Source: Gnetum montanum
Taxonomy: Eukaryota; Streptophyta; Gnetopsida; Gnetales; Gnetaceae
Reading direction: 5' to 3'
DNA: 50,823 bases
Assembly: GCA_015680685.1 (NCBI GenBank)
Contig: MNCI01033409.1
Span: 599,770 to 650,592, forward strand
The position numbers and the translations under genes were made by a program. The notes below the pieces were generated by a model, which saw nothing but the letters and a program-made list of their open reading frames with translations, was not told where the DNA came from and did not search any database. Of this stretch, positions 1 to 10,700 are shown piece after piece (the first letter of the stretch is position 1; every line of letters begins with the position of its first letter).

Positions 1-4
1 TCGG

Positions 5-763
5 ATCCATAGACTAGGCTATAGAGCGTACTGTCTGTAGCTGTTCTGCATGTGGTACGATACGCCCATAGCACATAAAGGATCTTTTCATGCCACCGTC
101 TCTTGTTGCTGTCGAGCATTTTCTTGAGTAAGTTGATAATGACCTTGTTTGTCGCTTTAACTTGACCATTCGCTTGCGGGTAATAAGGTGAGAAAAAAAA
201 GATTGTTTGATACCAAGGTTGTCACAAAAGGATTTGGTTTCCAGACTACTAAATTGTGGCCCATTGTCGGTCACGATAGTCATCGGGAAGCCAAATCTAG
301 TTACAATGTTGTCTAGAATGAAATGACAGATCTGTTGAGACGTAATCTTCTGCAAAGGCATGGCTTCCACCCACTTCGAGAAGTACTCAATGGCAGTGAT
401 TATGAAGCTGTGACCTGCGGAAGATTTTGATGTGATAGGCCTTATAATTTCTAATCCCCATCATTGAAAGGGCCATGTTATCTGAGTCGTGTGTAATTCT
501 GTAGGTGACACATGTATAAGATTTGCATAACGCTAACACGTGTCGCATTTTTTAACCTTTGTAAGACAATCTTTTTCCATGTACGGCCAATAATACCCTA
601 AGCGACGGATTTTAGAGGCCATGGCTCATGGCGCTACGTGTCCTCTACATAATCCCTCATGGACTTCGCCGACTATACGTTGCACCTAGTCTTTGTTAAC
701 GTAAGTAAGTAGTACTCCATCAAAAGAGCGTCTACAGAGGGTACTATCTCCTATGATGAGGTA
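5..763 (-). pseudogene. Integrase remnant of element A
   Basis: The zinc-binding HHCC region comes first, at about 690-540, with VHEGLCRGH, then GYYWPYM, then KKCDTC before a stop. The catalytic core follows: ITAIEYFSKWVEAMP near 400-355 and IVTDNGPQFSS near 275-240. The second catalytic aspartate (TDNG) is present. At the first catalytic position the residue reads E (AIEYFSKW) where D is usual, although E does occur at this place in some plant copies. After QFSS the similarity continues only partly, with at least one frame change near 200-230. The family inserts the cDNA into the host genome. This piece is broken and cut off by the window. Confidence 0.8.
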
Positions 764-1987
764 CTACCTAGCTCGCTTGCAAATTGCATCTTTCTGTGCG
801 CGTGTTAGCTCATGTGGTGGTTCGCCATGCAAGAGGTAAGTTTTAATGTTGTCATACCACTCTGGCGTTCTATCCTCGAGCAATGAAGATATTTGTGTTG
901 CCTGAATGATAGGATCTGTACAATCTTTTATTAAGGCGGGACAAGTGTCAAATAGGTGTGACAGCACGTTTAAAGCTAATGTAGCCAGTGCATCGGCTAG
1001 CGTGTTGTCGTTTCGGGGCATGTGTTGGGCGTCGATTGTTGTGAACTGCTTCAAAAGATCTTTAGCCATATCGCAGTAGGGCTATAAATGTACAACCTTG
1101 CAGGCGTAGACTCCTATGATTTGATTTATAACAAGCATCGAATCGCTCCTAATCGCCATGTGTTGAACATTGAGCTCTTTGGCTATTAGCAATCCCCTGA
1201 GGAGTCCCTCGTACTCTGCCACATTGTTCATACAGGGAAAGGTCAAGTGATAAGCGTGAAGAAGTACATCCTTAGGTGAAAGTGAAATGATTGTGGCGGC
1301 ACTGCCGCCTCTAGCGGTTGAAGCTCCGTCAAAATATAACGTTGCTTCGGGGCTTGTTAAAACAGGGCTTAAACTATGTACATGCTCGTCTAGAAATTCA
1401 GGCTCTATGGTTGCCTGACTATCAATAGGAGATGTGATTAGTTGGTCAGCTATCGCTTGGCCTTTCGTAGAAGATTGACCAGTATAATGCAGATTGAATT
1501 CTACCGTGATAGCTTTCCAACGAGCTATTTTACTAATTTTTCGTGCTTTTTGTCTAACTGCTTTGATATGGAGATCTAGAATTATGTTGTTCTGTATTAA
1601 TCTTGGATCTAGTCCCGACATATCTTCGTATGACCATGCAAACACTATGATGTTCTTCTGGAGGACCTGCTTTATGTTATCATGTACCTTTTGGTCTAGT
1701 AAAGAACTAACCTTAAGAGTTTTAGTCTCACCTTTATGCGTAACTGCAGAGACCTCATTAAGGGGGTCTTCGGTTACATCTCCAGCTTCCAGATCTAGCA
1801 TGTGCGTCGATTGTTCTGGCCAATCTAGAGATGTTTCCGACGTGGCTATGGTTGCGTCATCGAGGGCAAGGTTAGTTTCTACTAGTGTGGGATCAAATTG
1901 TCTAATGATTTCCCTATGTGGGCCTATTAAAACTAGGAGTGCAGATAAAGTTTCGTCCATTTGGCAATTATCCTGCAAAATTGTCAA
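764..1987 (-). pseudogene. Pol remnant of A: start of RT joined to RNase H tail plus archaeal-type RNase H
   Basis: The frame runs 301 codons without a stop (1987-1082), meets one TAG (codon at about 1088), and continues in the same frame to 764. In order: a linker; the pre-RT motif VFAWSYEDMSGLDPRL; VRQKARK, the usual start of reverse transcriptase; an abrupt jump to IARWKAITVEFNLHYTG with KGQAIADQL, the end of the ordinary gypsy RNase H; then a complete archaeal-type RNase H. The RNase H catalytic acids look present: LYFDGAS, NNVAEYEGLL, IRSDSMLVINQI, and PRNDNTLADALA. The fingers, palm and YxDD region of reverse transcriptase are missing. The deletion keeps the frame. The start codon is uncertain because a good splice acceptor lies just upstream. 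Confidence 0.85.
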
Positions 1988-1990
1988 ATA
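1973..1990 (-). other. Candidate 3' splice site before pol of A
   Basis: On the minus strand a pyrimidine-rich run ends in TTTTGCAG followed by GATAATTGCC, and the long pol frame opens right there. Ogre elements are known to remove an intron between protease and reverse transcriptase, so a sense-strand intron ending here is plausible. I could not place a matching donor with the right phase near the protease end at about 7103. Confidence 0.4.
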
Positions 1991-2310
1991 TGAAAGTAAT
2001 TAGAAAAATGCTAAGTTGGATGTGATAAACATTTAGCGTATAACGCTTGGTTTAGTCTAAAAAGAAAAAGGATGTGATGTGACGTTGCTGAATGTGAGAA
2101 GCTAACTGAATTTTGAACATCGTGAACAGCCTGTAATTAATGCGACCTGATTACGAGGAGATAAGATGCAATAGTTTATGGTCGTTTTGGACCATAATGC
2201 ATGTGATATCTGTCGCAATTAATGCCTTGATTTTCAGGTTCCAACTCATACTGACACCAGCATTTGGGTAAGTTTCGCTTAAATCGGGCATTAAGTTGGT
2301 TAGTTTTGCA

Positions 2311-2316
2311 TATAAG
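2311..2316 (+). promoter_or_regulatory. TATA box of the antisense gene in A
   Basis: TATAAG lies in the context TTTTGCATATAAGTAGG, about 145 bases before the ATG at 2459 that opens the antisense gene. A transcription start some 25-30 bases downstream would give a 5' UTR of roughly 115 bases. Spacing and orientation fit; no functional evidence. Confidence 0.5.
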
Positions 2317-2418
2317 TAGGCAGTTCTTATCGAAAATAGGCTGTTGGCTGTCGTAAATTTGAATTCTCGGCTATCACAGAGAGAAGGAAAAAGAGCAAAA
2401 GATTGCAGCGTGTTATTT

Positions 2419-2442
2419 GTGAAGGTGTGAAGGTGTGAAGGT
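2419..2442 (+). repeat. Octamer GTGAAGGT x3 in the 5' UTR of the antisense gene
   Basis: Three perfect direct copies of GTGAAGGT sit 17 bases upstream of the ATG. The repeat is purine-rich on the coding strand. It may be a simple slippage product. Confidence 0.8.
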
Positions 2443-2577
2443 GTTCAAGACTGTAACAATGGCACCGAACGTTAGAGGAAAGAATGCCAAATTGGCAAAA
2501 ATTGACGAAGTACAAGGGAGCCTACAGCATGCTTCGTAGGCCTTGGTCGAAGTGAGAGATGTCACTCCTTTGAATCG

Positions 2578-2871
2578 GTAGGCTATCCTTTGCTTATTCG
2601 TATTACTTCCTTTGATACACTTTTGTTTTTTTTTTGTGTTTATCTTTTTGCGTCCTCTGCGTAAACTAGAGTTTTAGGCTGTAGACCTTGTATTGAAGCG
2701 AGGGTTTAGACAACAGTATTGCGTCTATTGCCATTGTCTGAGACAAACCTTGTACTGTTACAAGGGTTTTGGCGATTTTGGCTGTATGGCTAGAGCGTAA
2801 TTTTGTAAATTTTCCTATAGTTTAAGCATGCAATTGGAATCTAGATGGTAACATGTTTATTTTCTGTACAG
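2578..2871 (+). other. Intron 1 of the antisense gene
   Basis: Donor AATCG|GTAGGC, acceptor CTGTACAG|T. Exon 1 ends two bases into a codon and exon 2 supplies the third, after which about 48 codons run open to the first stop. The phase agreement is the main support. Confidence 0.6.
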
Positions 2872-3321
2872 TATCATGGTGAAACCCATCCTAATCGTTT
2901 TGGATATAGTTGGGCTTTTATGTTGTATAAACCCTATCGTACCCAATGTTCCCCCTCCTCAAACTCAGTTGCAGGGGAAGGCTATATGGTTCCGAAAGGG
3001 TGCATTGGAGTTTTTGTAGTTTTTGCTGCATAATTACTGTATTATTATGTGGTCGCATCTGTCGGGCGATGTGGCTGGCGCTATTTTGGAACATCTGTTA
3101 GTGGGTTCTACATAGGGCGTCCTAGCTTTCCTGACAGACGGGGCTATTGATACTGGGCACCCCCAAGATCGCGAACTTAGCGCCAGAGGATTGAGGTGCT
3201 TAAGTTGGATCTGGGAGATGCCTAGATTTAGTTGTTATCATGCGTATAATACCTTGTTCGTGGTTCGTCATGTCTCGACTTACTTTCAGAATCCACCAGG
3301 CACAGTGCATTATTCGGGCAG

Positions 3322-3408
3322 GTAAGTTGTTTTACTAGTGGTATTGTCAATATGTTTCTAATGTCTGAATTTGCAAAGCATAGGATAGTAATGTGTTATA
3401 TGATACAG
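3322..3408 (+). other. Intron 2 of the antisense gene
   Basis: Donor GGGCAG|GTAAGT is close to consensus; acceptor TGATACAG|G. The split codon AG|G is restored and the frame stays open on both sides. Confidence 0.75.
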
Positions 3409-3714
3409 GTTTTTCATCAACGAAAATGGGTTAGTAGGCAATAATGATACATTGTCTTGGACCAAAACAGCAATAAAGGAGTTTACGTCCACCAGCAATG
3501 TACGTGCTGGTGTAATGGGGCAAATGGCTTTTGACATTCATGAGTATCCCACTCGTTATGCTAATTCCTTAAAAAATTGTCAGAATCTCGGGTGGTTACA
3601 TGAGGAATGGACTTTGAACCCACCCCTCACCCTCGCAGACATGCAAAGAAAGCTCCCTCCATTTCCTTTGCCATTTGGACCTGATAAAGTTTCGTTGCTG
3701 CTATTAGTTACAGG

Positions 3715-3793
3715 GTATTATATTTTTTTTGTTTTGAAATGTTGCGTAATAGTGTTTTCACTATCTTGACATGTGCCTTGTGTTATTAGTCAG
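3715..3793 (+). other. Intron 3 of the antisense gene
   Basis: Donor TTACAGG|GTATTA, acceptor TTAGTCAG|G. Splicing joins the frame of 3409-3714 to the long open frame of 3794-4265, which otherwise lie in different frames. Confidence 0.65.
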
Positions 3794-5117
3794 GGAATCC
3801 CAGGAGATTACCATCACGATTTCCGACCGCGAGGTGAACATCCTCCTTTTCCGTTATGGCAACATAAAAGAGGCACAACGCTGGCTTGGCCACGCGGCGG
3901 CCCCATTTACGTTGGTCACCAAGCTGTGGGAAGCAAGGCTGATGCATTTATTTCTGGTCATAACCCCTGATGTCCCCGCAAGCGAAATGTTAGCCCTAGT
4001 TAACTCCTTCAGCAATGGAGCTGAACGTTTTTGCACGCGCATGCGTCACATGTGTGTAAACTTTGATATCAACACTCAGTTGTTTACTGACCTCTTCGGT
4101 GTTCCCTCTTACGGTCTTCCCATAGAGGAAAAATCGAGGAGAAGCATCAAATGTCAGGAAGAGCTGGAGGAGTGGTTGGGAACGAAGAAGGAGGCCAAGG
4201 GGATCCCTTGTGAAAAGATCGAATTAGAGGTTGCCAAGACTATTTATCCCCTCTTTCGAGCCTGAGCCTTCCCCAAAACACTCTTGCAGGGGAGGTTCTT
4301 TACTATAGAATAGGCCCGTATTATGTGAGAGGTGATGGAGGAAGGGACCCAATTCGATTGGGAAAGCTATTTCACTGAGGGGTTACGCACTGAAATGGTG
4401 AGGCTCCACCAAAAGCTCGAGTCGCGTTTCAGTGTGCACTTCGCCTTCTTCATAGCTTGCCTTCAACATTTTGCCAAGTTTTTGGTTGTCCAGAGGAATG
4501 GGATCTGGGTGTTACAAGACCGAGACCAGTTATCCAAACCTTGGATTTCTCATATCTTTGGCACTACCCAGGCACAGGATCCTCCAGAGGGAATTGGGGA
4601 GTCACTGTCTATAATGACTAGGGATGTGGTGGCACATTAAATGCAGGGCCTAACAGCGTAGGTGGGGTGCTTCCCACTTACACTGGTGATGCGTCACAAG
4701 GGAAACGTCTGGCTGCAGAGATAGTAGATGCCTTGGTTCAGCATAAAAGGCCTCACCTAACCAAGGCCTCTGTGGAACCAACAGGTGGCACAGACAGAAC
4801 TGTGCAAGTCAGAGTTTAGCAAAGTAAACCTCTGCCTAGTGAGCGTAAATACATAGTGAAAATTATGGCAATTATTGTATTATGCAACTTTATTCAGGTA
4901 TTCTGAATTGTTTAAATGTTTTATGTGGCATGAACGGGGAGACCTACGAAGCAGTTGACCACTGAAATAGGGGCAGTGGTATTACGACATGGGGAAGGAG
5001 CCCCAGTTTTGGAAGAGGAGGCCCTGGCTGTTAGAATAAGTGATGCACAGACCCTTGTGCATGAGGAGAGAGAGGAGGTGGAAAACGTTGATGTACTCCT
5101 CATTGTAACAGGCAAAG

Positions 5118-5187
5118 GTAATCAGTGTATTAGGATTTTTAAGGAATTCTGTTAATAACTAGAAATTTTGACTTAATTATGCTACAG
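5118..5187 (+). other. Intron 5 of the antisense gene
   Basis: Donor GGCAAAG|GTAATC and acceptor ATGCTACAG|A. The short exon that follows (5188-5316) is open only in the frame this junction predicts. Confidence 0.7.
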
Positions 5188-5316
5188 ATGAACAAGGTGC
5201 ATCCCTATCCGCCGTTGTCAGCAGAGTGTGGGGGGAATTCCCTGATAAGTTTGGCTTCATGGAAAGCGTTGTCAATGATATGATCGAGCACCTCAAGCGC
5301 GTGGATCCTAGCGCTG

Positions 5317-5393
5317 GTATGTTACTGCTATTGTACGCTTATTTTATTATAAGGTTATAATGTTTATTTACGTTTGATAATATTTGTTATCAG
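5317..5393 (+). other. Intron 6 of the antisense gene
   Basis: Donor AGCGCTG|GTATGT and acceptor TTATCAG|G. The G|GA codon is restored and the following frame is open for 133 codons. Confidence 0.75.
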
Positions 5394-6211
5394 GAGCTCA
5401 CCTTCGATGGGACCCTACGGAGCCCATTGACCTGGATGTAGTCGAGCCTTCATCGGACAACGTGGTCGTGCCATGCAACATTTACAAGGAAATGCGTAAA
5501 TGTGCGTTACGCTCGACCTGCTCCTTGTGGAAGAGTCAAAACGTCAATGAAGACCTCTGGAAGAAGCTGCAGAGGTCAAAGAAGGAAAGGATGTCTCTGA
5601 CTAAAGAGGTCGGAGACTTAAGATCACGATGTGAATTCCTGCAGGCACGAGGAACAGATGCAGAGGACTGGCGTACGGCTATTATTGACTATGCTCGCTA
5701 CTGGACCGTGGTCAAAAACAGCGTGCAAACCAGTCGCAAATTGGTGGAGCAAAGGATGCAAATAGAGCTCTTGGCCCAGAAGAACCAAGACTAGAAGGAC
5801 TTTTGCACAAGCATCCAAGAGTGGGGGTAGAAGAAAAAAGATCACAAGCATCTGTATAAGCGAGAAAGTATTGCTTATCATCAACACTATCGAGATTCTG
5901 CTTTTGAAACTCAATCCTTACGGGTGTTCCTCGATGTCATAGGCGCATCTAAGGCCTTCAAGAAGTTCAAGGAGCAGGTGACGATAAGCGCATCCTCGGA
6001 AAGGGAAATTACTCTTCCTGGGAAAGAGACTACAGTCCCTACTTTCTTGCCTGAACCACCCCGATGGACTAGCATGGAGAAAGGGAAAGTGAAGGCTGGA
6101 ACTATTCTGGGAGATGGAGTTTGGTCTGAGCTAACCGAAGACAAAATTATGCAACGCCTGTGGGTCAGTTTAGACCAACTTCCCTTTGCTGCGGATGCAG
6201 GACCATCGCGA

Positions 6212-6302
6212 GTAATTTTGAATGTTATTGAATTTAAATTTTCTGATTTGTTTTATCATGGTTTTTTTTTTTTTTTTTTGCTTATGTATTTATTGTATGT
6301 AG
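6212..6302 (+). other. Intron 7 of the antisense gene
   Basis: Donor CGCGA|GTAATT. The acceptor TATGTAG|GTACAAGG is preceded by a run of T at about 6261-6279. The junction is phase 0 and leads into an acidic 77-codon last exon ending in TAA at 6534. Confidence 0.7.
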
Positions 6303-6536
6303 GTACAAGGAGTGGATGAAGAAGGTTAACAGGATGAGGAACGTGTTCAAGAAGAAGAGCGCAATGACGTAGACCATCCTCTTGGGGAGCTAGTGTTAGT
6401 GCAAGAACCTCGTGAAGATGAGATTCCTCATGAAGGAATACTCTCTAAAAAGGATGGCCCACTCGAGGATGATTTGTTAGGGTTAGAGGCAGACTTAAGG
6501 GATACTGGTGACAGTGGTACTAGGGGGGATGCGTAA

Positions 6537-7102
6537 TTGTGACTTACGCATGATTTTATTGATGAAATTGAACAATGGCAATATGAATGTTGGCAAGATT
6601 ACTCATGAGATTTTGTTTATGGTTTTTTATTTATTTTACGTGTAATTTTATGTCTTTATTTATACAAAGAATAAACAGAATTGTTAAAGACTTTAGATAG
6701 GTTGCGTTATTATGACTATAGAATGGAGTAGTCGCTAGTTTCAGGCCATTGCGGGCCATCACATAGCGTTTGCATAAGATAAAAATGAATGAACTTGCTA
6801 GTTTTAGGCCATTGCGAGCCTTTACTAGTTTTAGGCCATTTCGGGCCATCGTTAGTTTCAGGCCGTTGTGGGCCATCTGATTTGTTTGGAAGTGTAATTG
6901 ATAAAAATGTACATATCTGCGTAATTGTGCTAATATGACTAATAGAAGTCAAGAAGCGTAAATGGCGTAAAATAGGAAATGTAAATAGCATAATGGACAG
7001 AAAGCGTAAATATGTATGTATATTAAAGAAAACTGACAATCAAATTCGATAAGTGTAAGCGAAAAACTAGTAAAAGTGTAACAATGCGCGTAAATACCAC
7101 TC
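6537..7102. other. Spacer between the convergent 3' ends of the antisense gene and gag-protease
   Basis: No gene is recognised here. The stretch is AT-rich, holds the four-copy repeat at 6734-6877, and has many GCGTAA hexamers at 6920-7095. Poly(A) signals for both transcripts could lie here, but none stands out. Confidence 0.5.
6734..6877. repeat. Four copies of a 27-bp repeat with GGCC-N6-GGCC core
   Basis: Copies lie at 6734-6760, 6797-6822, 6824-6850 and 6851-6877. The consensus is GCTAGTTTCAGGCC followed by ATTGCGGGCCATC; the second copy reads GAGCC in its right half. Copies 3 and 4 abut. Each has an inverted GGCC pair. On the minus strand the array is open and reads as repeated DGPQWPETSK-like units, but it follows the protease stop, so translation is doubtful. 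Confidence 0.85.
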
Positions 7103-7760
7103 AGATCAATTGCTAGCCTGCAATTGTTTCTTAATGGCTTTTATGTTCGGTGGTGCGTAAGGACGAGGAGGTTTATGGCCTGACTCTTCCACATCATCCT
7201 CTTCCCCTTGAAATGGTAGATCTACCCAGGCTAGGCTGTCATCAATCATTTCGATTTGTTCAGAGATCTGTACAGGGGTTTGATTTTTGGGCATCTTGAT
7301 CTCCAAACCCCATTCTTCCTCTATGTTGTTGACAGTCCTAGGAGTTATTTCATCACCGTGTATTACTACCTCTCCCCCTGCGTAAGGGAGGTGTATCTCT
7401 TGGTGTATTGGTGACGAAACTGCCCTCAGTTGGGCTAACTAGTACCTCCCTAAGATCATATTGAAACCGGGCATCTCCTCGACAACGATAAATGTAGCAT
7501 CTATTGGGAATTGATCCCCTGCCACAAATTCGATATGCACCGTTCCCTTGACTTGAACCCGTGTCCCGTTGAATGACTTTAGGCACGATATCGTTGTAGG
7601 ACTGATCTGGTCGACCAGGCCCAACTTATCCACTATAGGATAAGGGATGACATTCGCAGTCGCGCCATCGTCAACGTGCACCCTCCGAATCTGATATTGA
7701 CCAACCCGGATGGTGATAAACATGGGTTCTATCATTACTCAACCTTTCTCAGGATCATCT
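7103..7760 (-). pseudogene. Aspartic protease domain of element A and C-terminal tail
   Basis: The retroviral-type protease active site reads VDDGATANVIP (near 7670-7640), and the second conserved block is GFNMILGRY (near 7460-7440). A shift near 7440 moves the frame; the next frame continues with IHQEIHLPYAGGEVV, usual after gypsy protease, then an acidic, proline-containing tail to a TGA at about 7103. The enzyme would cut the Gag-Pol polyprotein. DDG in place of DSG or DTG is seen in other plant gypsy elements, so the site may have been functional. A stop at about 7738 separates it from gag. Confidence 0.8.
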
Positions 7761-10700
7761 TTGATGGATTCATCGTGAAAGGTCAAAGGGGTTGGTTTAG
7801 GTTGCTCAGCGACAGGAGGAAGCATGACAGCATGTATCGCTTCCTCTTCTGCTAGTAAGCCTTCATCCACTGGTATGGATGTCAGCATATGGACCATAGC
7901 CTTGTAGTGCTTTTGAGATGTCATAAGCAGGTCATAGAGGCTCAGCGTTGTATTCTTCTATTTTCGAGCCTGCTTGACTTGCGTAAATGCGTCGAAGAGG
8001 TCCCATTCTCGGCTGGGTTACTTATCCCCTCTATCCTCTTCCATTCGCCCTAAGAGACGAATCTCCCGAGGTGGAATAGCGTCAGTCGGAGGGTTATGTT
8101 TCTTCCTACCGAGGGGAGGTGGCTATGTTTCTGTACCCTTATCTTACCCATAAGGTGCAGGCACAGGGACAGAGGCCAAGGGCCTAGGCTTAGTGAAGCC
8201 TAGCGTAGAGTTGTTTTTGGTGGCATTAATTGACGCATCTACTTCCTTTCTTTTATTTGGTGGCAGTTGGTGGTTTTGGTTAGAAGCTTGCCCCTGCGTG
8301 AAAGGGGCAGCCAGTGGTTTTTGTACCCTAAGGATAAAAGGCACCTTAGGAGTGGGCGCGGGCGTGGCCGTGACTTTATCATTAACGTGAGACTGGATTA
8401 TGGCTAGAGAGGGCACCCGAATAACAAAGGGTGGCCTCGAGACACCGCTAACTGCCGATGAAGAACTTTCCCCCTAGGGTGAAGTAGTACGTACACGTAA
8501 AACAAAGGGTTTTTTAGGCGGTACCTTCCCTTCACTGTCCGTACTTACCACGTTGATTGTGTTCGGTGCGTTATTTGCGTTTAATAGGTCTTTGTACACA
8601 TGCGACGCCTAGTTTTCGGGACGTATTGGACTATTGCCGTCTAGTTTCAGAGAACCATCGTCAATCATGCATTGAATGTCATCCTTCAACGCCCAATAGT
8701 AATCGATATCGTGACCACACAACTGATGGTAGTCACAAAAATGGTCCAGCCTAAAAGACTTCGAAACTGGTGGTTCGTTAGGTAGGGCTAAAGAAGGATT
8801 CTTTAGCAATTTACAATGACGCCTATGACACTGGAGAGCTTCTTCAGATACCTTTTTATTTTGAATGTATCCTACCCCTAATAATTGTTTCAACAGTTCC
8901 GAATGTTTTATAGGTAGGGCTGTATATTTTGAGCGATCTTTATGCTCAAATTTTGGCCTTGGCTGGGGGGCTTTTCAGGGGTAGGTGTGTCCTGACTGGT
9001 GCTGCTTGCACTAGCCATGGTCTCAGCAAACGCTGTGGGTGCCTTCTTGTTATTCTTTTTTTTAGCACCCTCAGCCAGTGCAGCTACTGTCATCGTCGTT
9101 GCTTTGCCCTTGTCTTTACCCTTATTATTGACGTTTTTATAGGCCACATATGTCAGGTCTTTGCTAGCCTCAACAGCAACCTGGATGCTCTTAGTTTGGG
9201 CAAAAGCCTGACTCAAGGAGCTAGGGGCAAGGTAATACAGTTTAGACTTAATGAAGTCGTTAACTGCTCCTTTGAAAATAGCCAGTAGATGGGCTTCTGT
9301 GATAGGCTCATGGATTTCATTCAAAGTAGCGCTCCATCACTATATAAACCTCTGGACTGGTTCAAGTGGGTCCTGCTTCACTCCCATAAGTTGATCTAGT
9401 GTGACTTCTGGCTTTAAATTGTACTTAAAGCAAGTCACAAATTATGTTAGGAGTTCTTCTAGGGTTGAGATGGAAGAGCGAGGGAGCGCTCGATACCAGT
9501 CCAAAGCTTTCCCTGCCAGAGACATTGCAAAGACACGGATAATTATATGAAGCCATTGCTGCAATAACAAGGATTCGGACCTAAAGGTAACAAGGTGAGC
9601 ATTAGGATCTCCTTCCTCATTATATTTAGTAAAATGCGGCAATGACATCCCTGGAGGCAACGACAACATAGGAACCACTGGGCTGATAGGATCATCCTGG
9701 TAGAAATCCATGATTTGTATCGTATCAGAGCTAGCAGCTTTAAGGCACTTGACTTCCTCAGTGAGGGTCTGAATAAGCAAAAAAGCTTGATCCAGACTTA
9801 GTGATGAAGAAGTCTACGCAAGAGGAGCAGGGGGTTGGACTGAAAGAGCAGTGCCAAGCAATGGGAATGTAGTGATGGCTTGGCTGACAGGTGGTGCAAC
9901 AGGGACTATCCCCGTGGATGGAGCTACCTGTGGAAGCCACCACCCACCAGGCTGAGTAGAGAGATTGGCTGTCACCGGGTGTGTAGGATGGAGATTGTAA
10001 GGGTATTGTGGGTTTATTTGTGGGACATGCATGGTAGGTGCGGCTAAGGGTTGCACACCGTATAACGCAGATTGATTATATGAAATAGGCGGGATCCACT
10101 GACCAGCCATGGGTTGTTGAACGGATTGCTGCAATTGGATAGTGGTTGCAATCTATTGCCTTGCAATTGATTGCAACTGATTTTGCACCGGGCGGGTTAT
10201 AAGTGTGGTATGAGGTTGCACGTGGGGAATGAAATGAGGTGCGGTAGACGCAGGTACCACCGAAGGAATACTGATTACACGTGGCGATGAGACTACCCCC
10301 ATGTTATTATGAGATGGTATTTGTACTTGCAAGACTGAGGATTGCGTAGTGGCCTGCAGGATGACAAGAATATGGGTTTGGGTAGTCATGACTGAGTTGA
10401 GATGGGCAGCTTCTCTGGTGAGAGAAAATAGGGGATTTATGTATGTATGGGGGCTGAGGGTATGGTATGACTCCGCATGTTTAGACTGGGCTGCGAATTC
10501 ATCTTCCTCTTCCTCCCCGTTTTGAGGTTCTAGAATGGACTGTGTAGCCTAACTCCTAGCTATAACCAGTTGGGTCAGGAATTCATGATAATGTTCGGTC
10601 AGGGGGATAATGTCATACGCGGTAGGGGTAAAATCTTGGCCCCCTCTGTGGATCAGTTCATAGTTTCATTTCGCCTCAATCTTGGCTCGACTAAGAGCGA

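Larger units (their letters stand above)
2459..6536 (+). pseudogene. Unidentified intron-containing gene carried antisense inside element A
   Basis: Exons that join in frame: 2459-2577, 2872-3321, 3409-3714, 3794 to about 4820, about 4942-5117, 5188-5316, 5394-6211, 6303-6536. Most junctions are GT-AG with matching phase (for example GCAG|GTAAGT at 3321 and AAAG|GTAATC at 5117); the fourth intron is unresolved. The ATG is in AACAATGGCA. The product would be near 1,080 residues. The first two thirds look globular, with stretches such as GLRCLSWIWEMPRF and LFTDLFGVPSYGLPIEE. The part coded at 5540-5800 is charged and heptad-like, probably coiled coil, and the C-terminus is acidic. There are seven TAG, two TGA and one TAA in frame, plus a shift near 4638. 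I do not recognise the family. It lies convergent to gag-protease and divergent from pol. Confidence 0.7.

Noticed and set aside
1494-2003. A 169-codon open frame on the plus strand
   Set aside because: It is the shadow of the pol frame at 1082-1987 on the other strand; the minus strand has the recognisable RT and RNase H motifs.
3773-3970. A 65-codon frame beginning MPCVISQGIP
   Set aside because: It overlaps the longer frame of exon 4 (3794-4265), and only the latter joins in phase with the preceding exon.
4263-4265. Treating the TGA as the true end of a small gene at 3794-4265
   Set aside because: The same frame continues for more than 120 codons with similar composition after two more stops, and later exons join in phase, so it is an inactivating stop in a longer gene.
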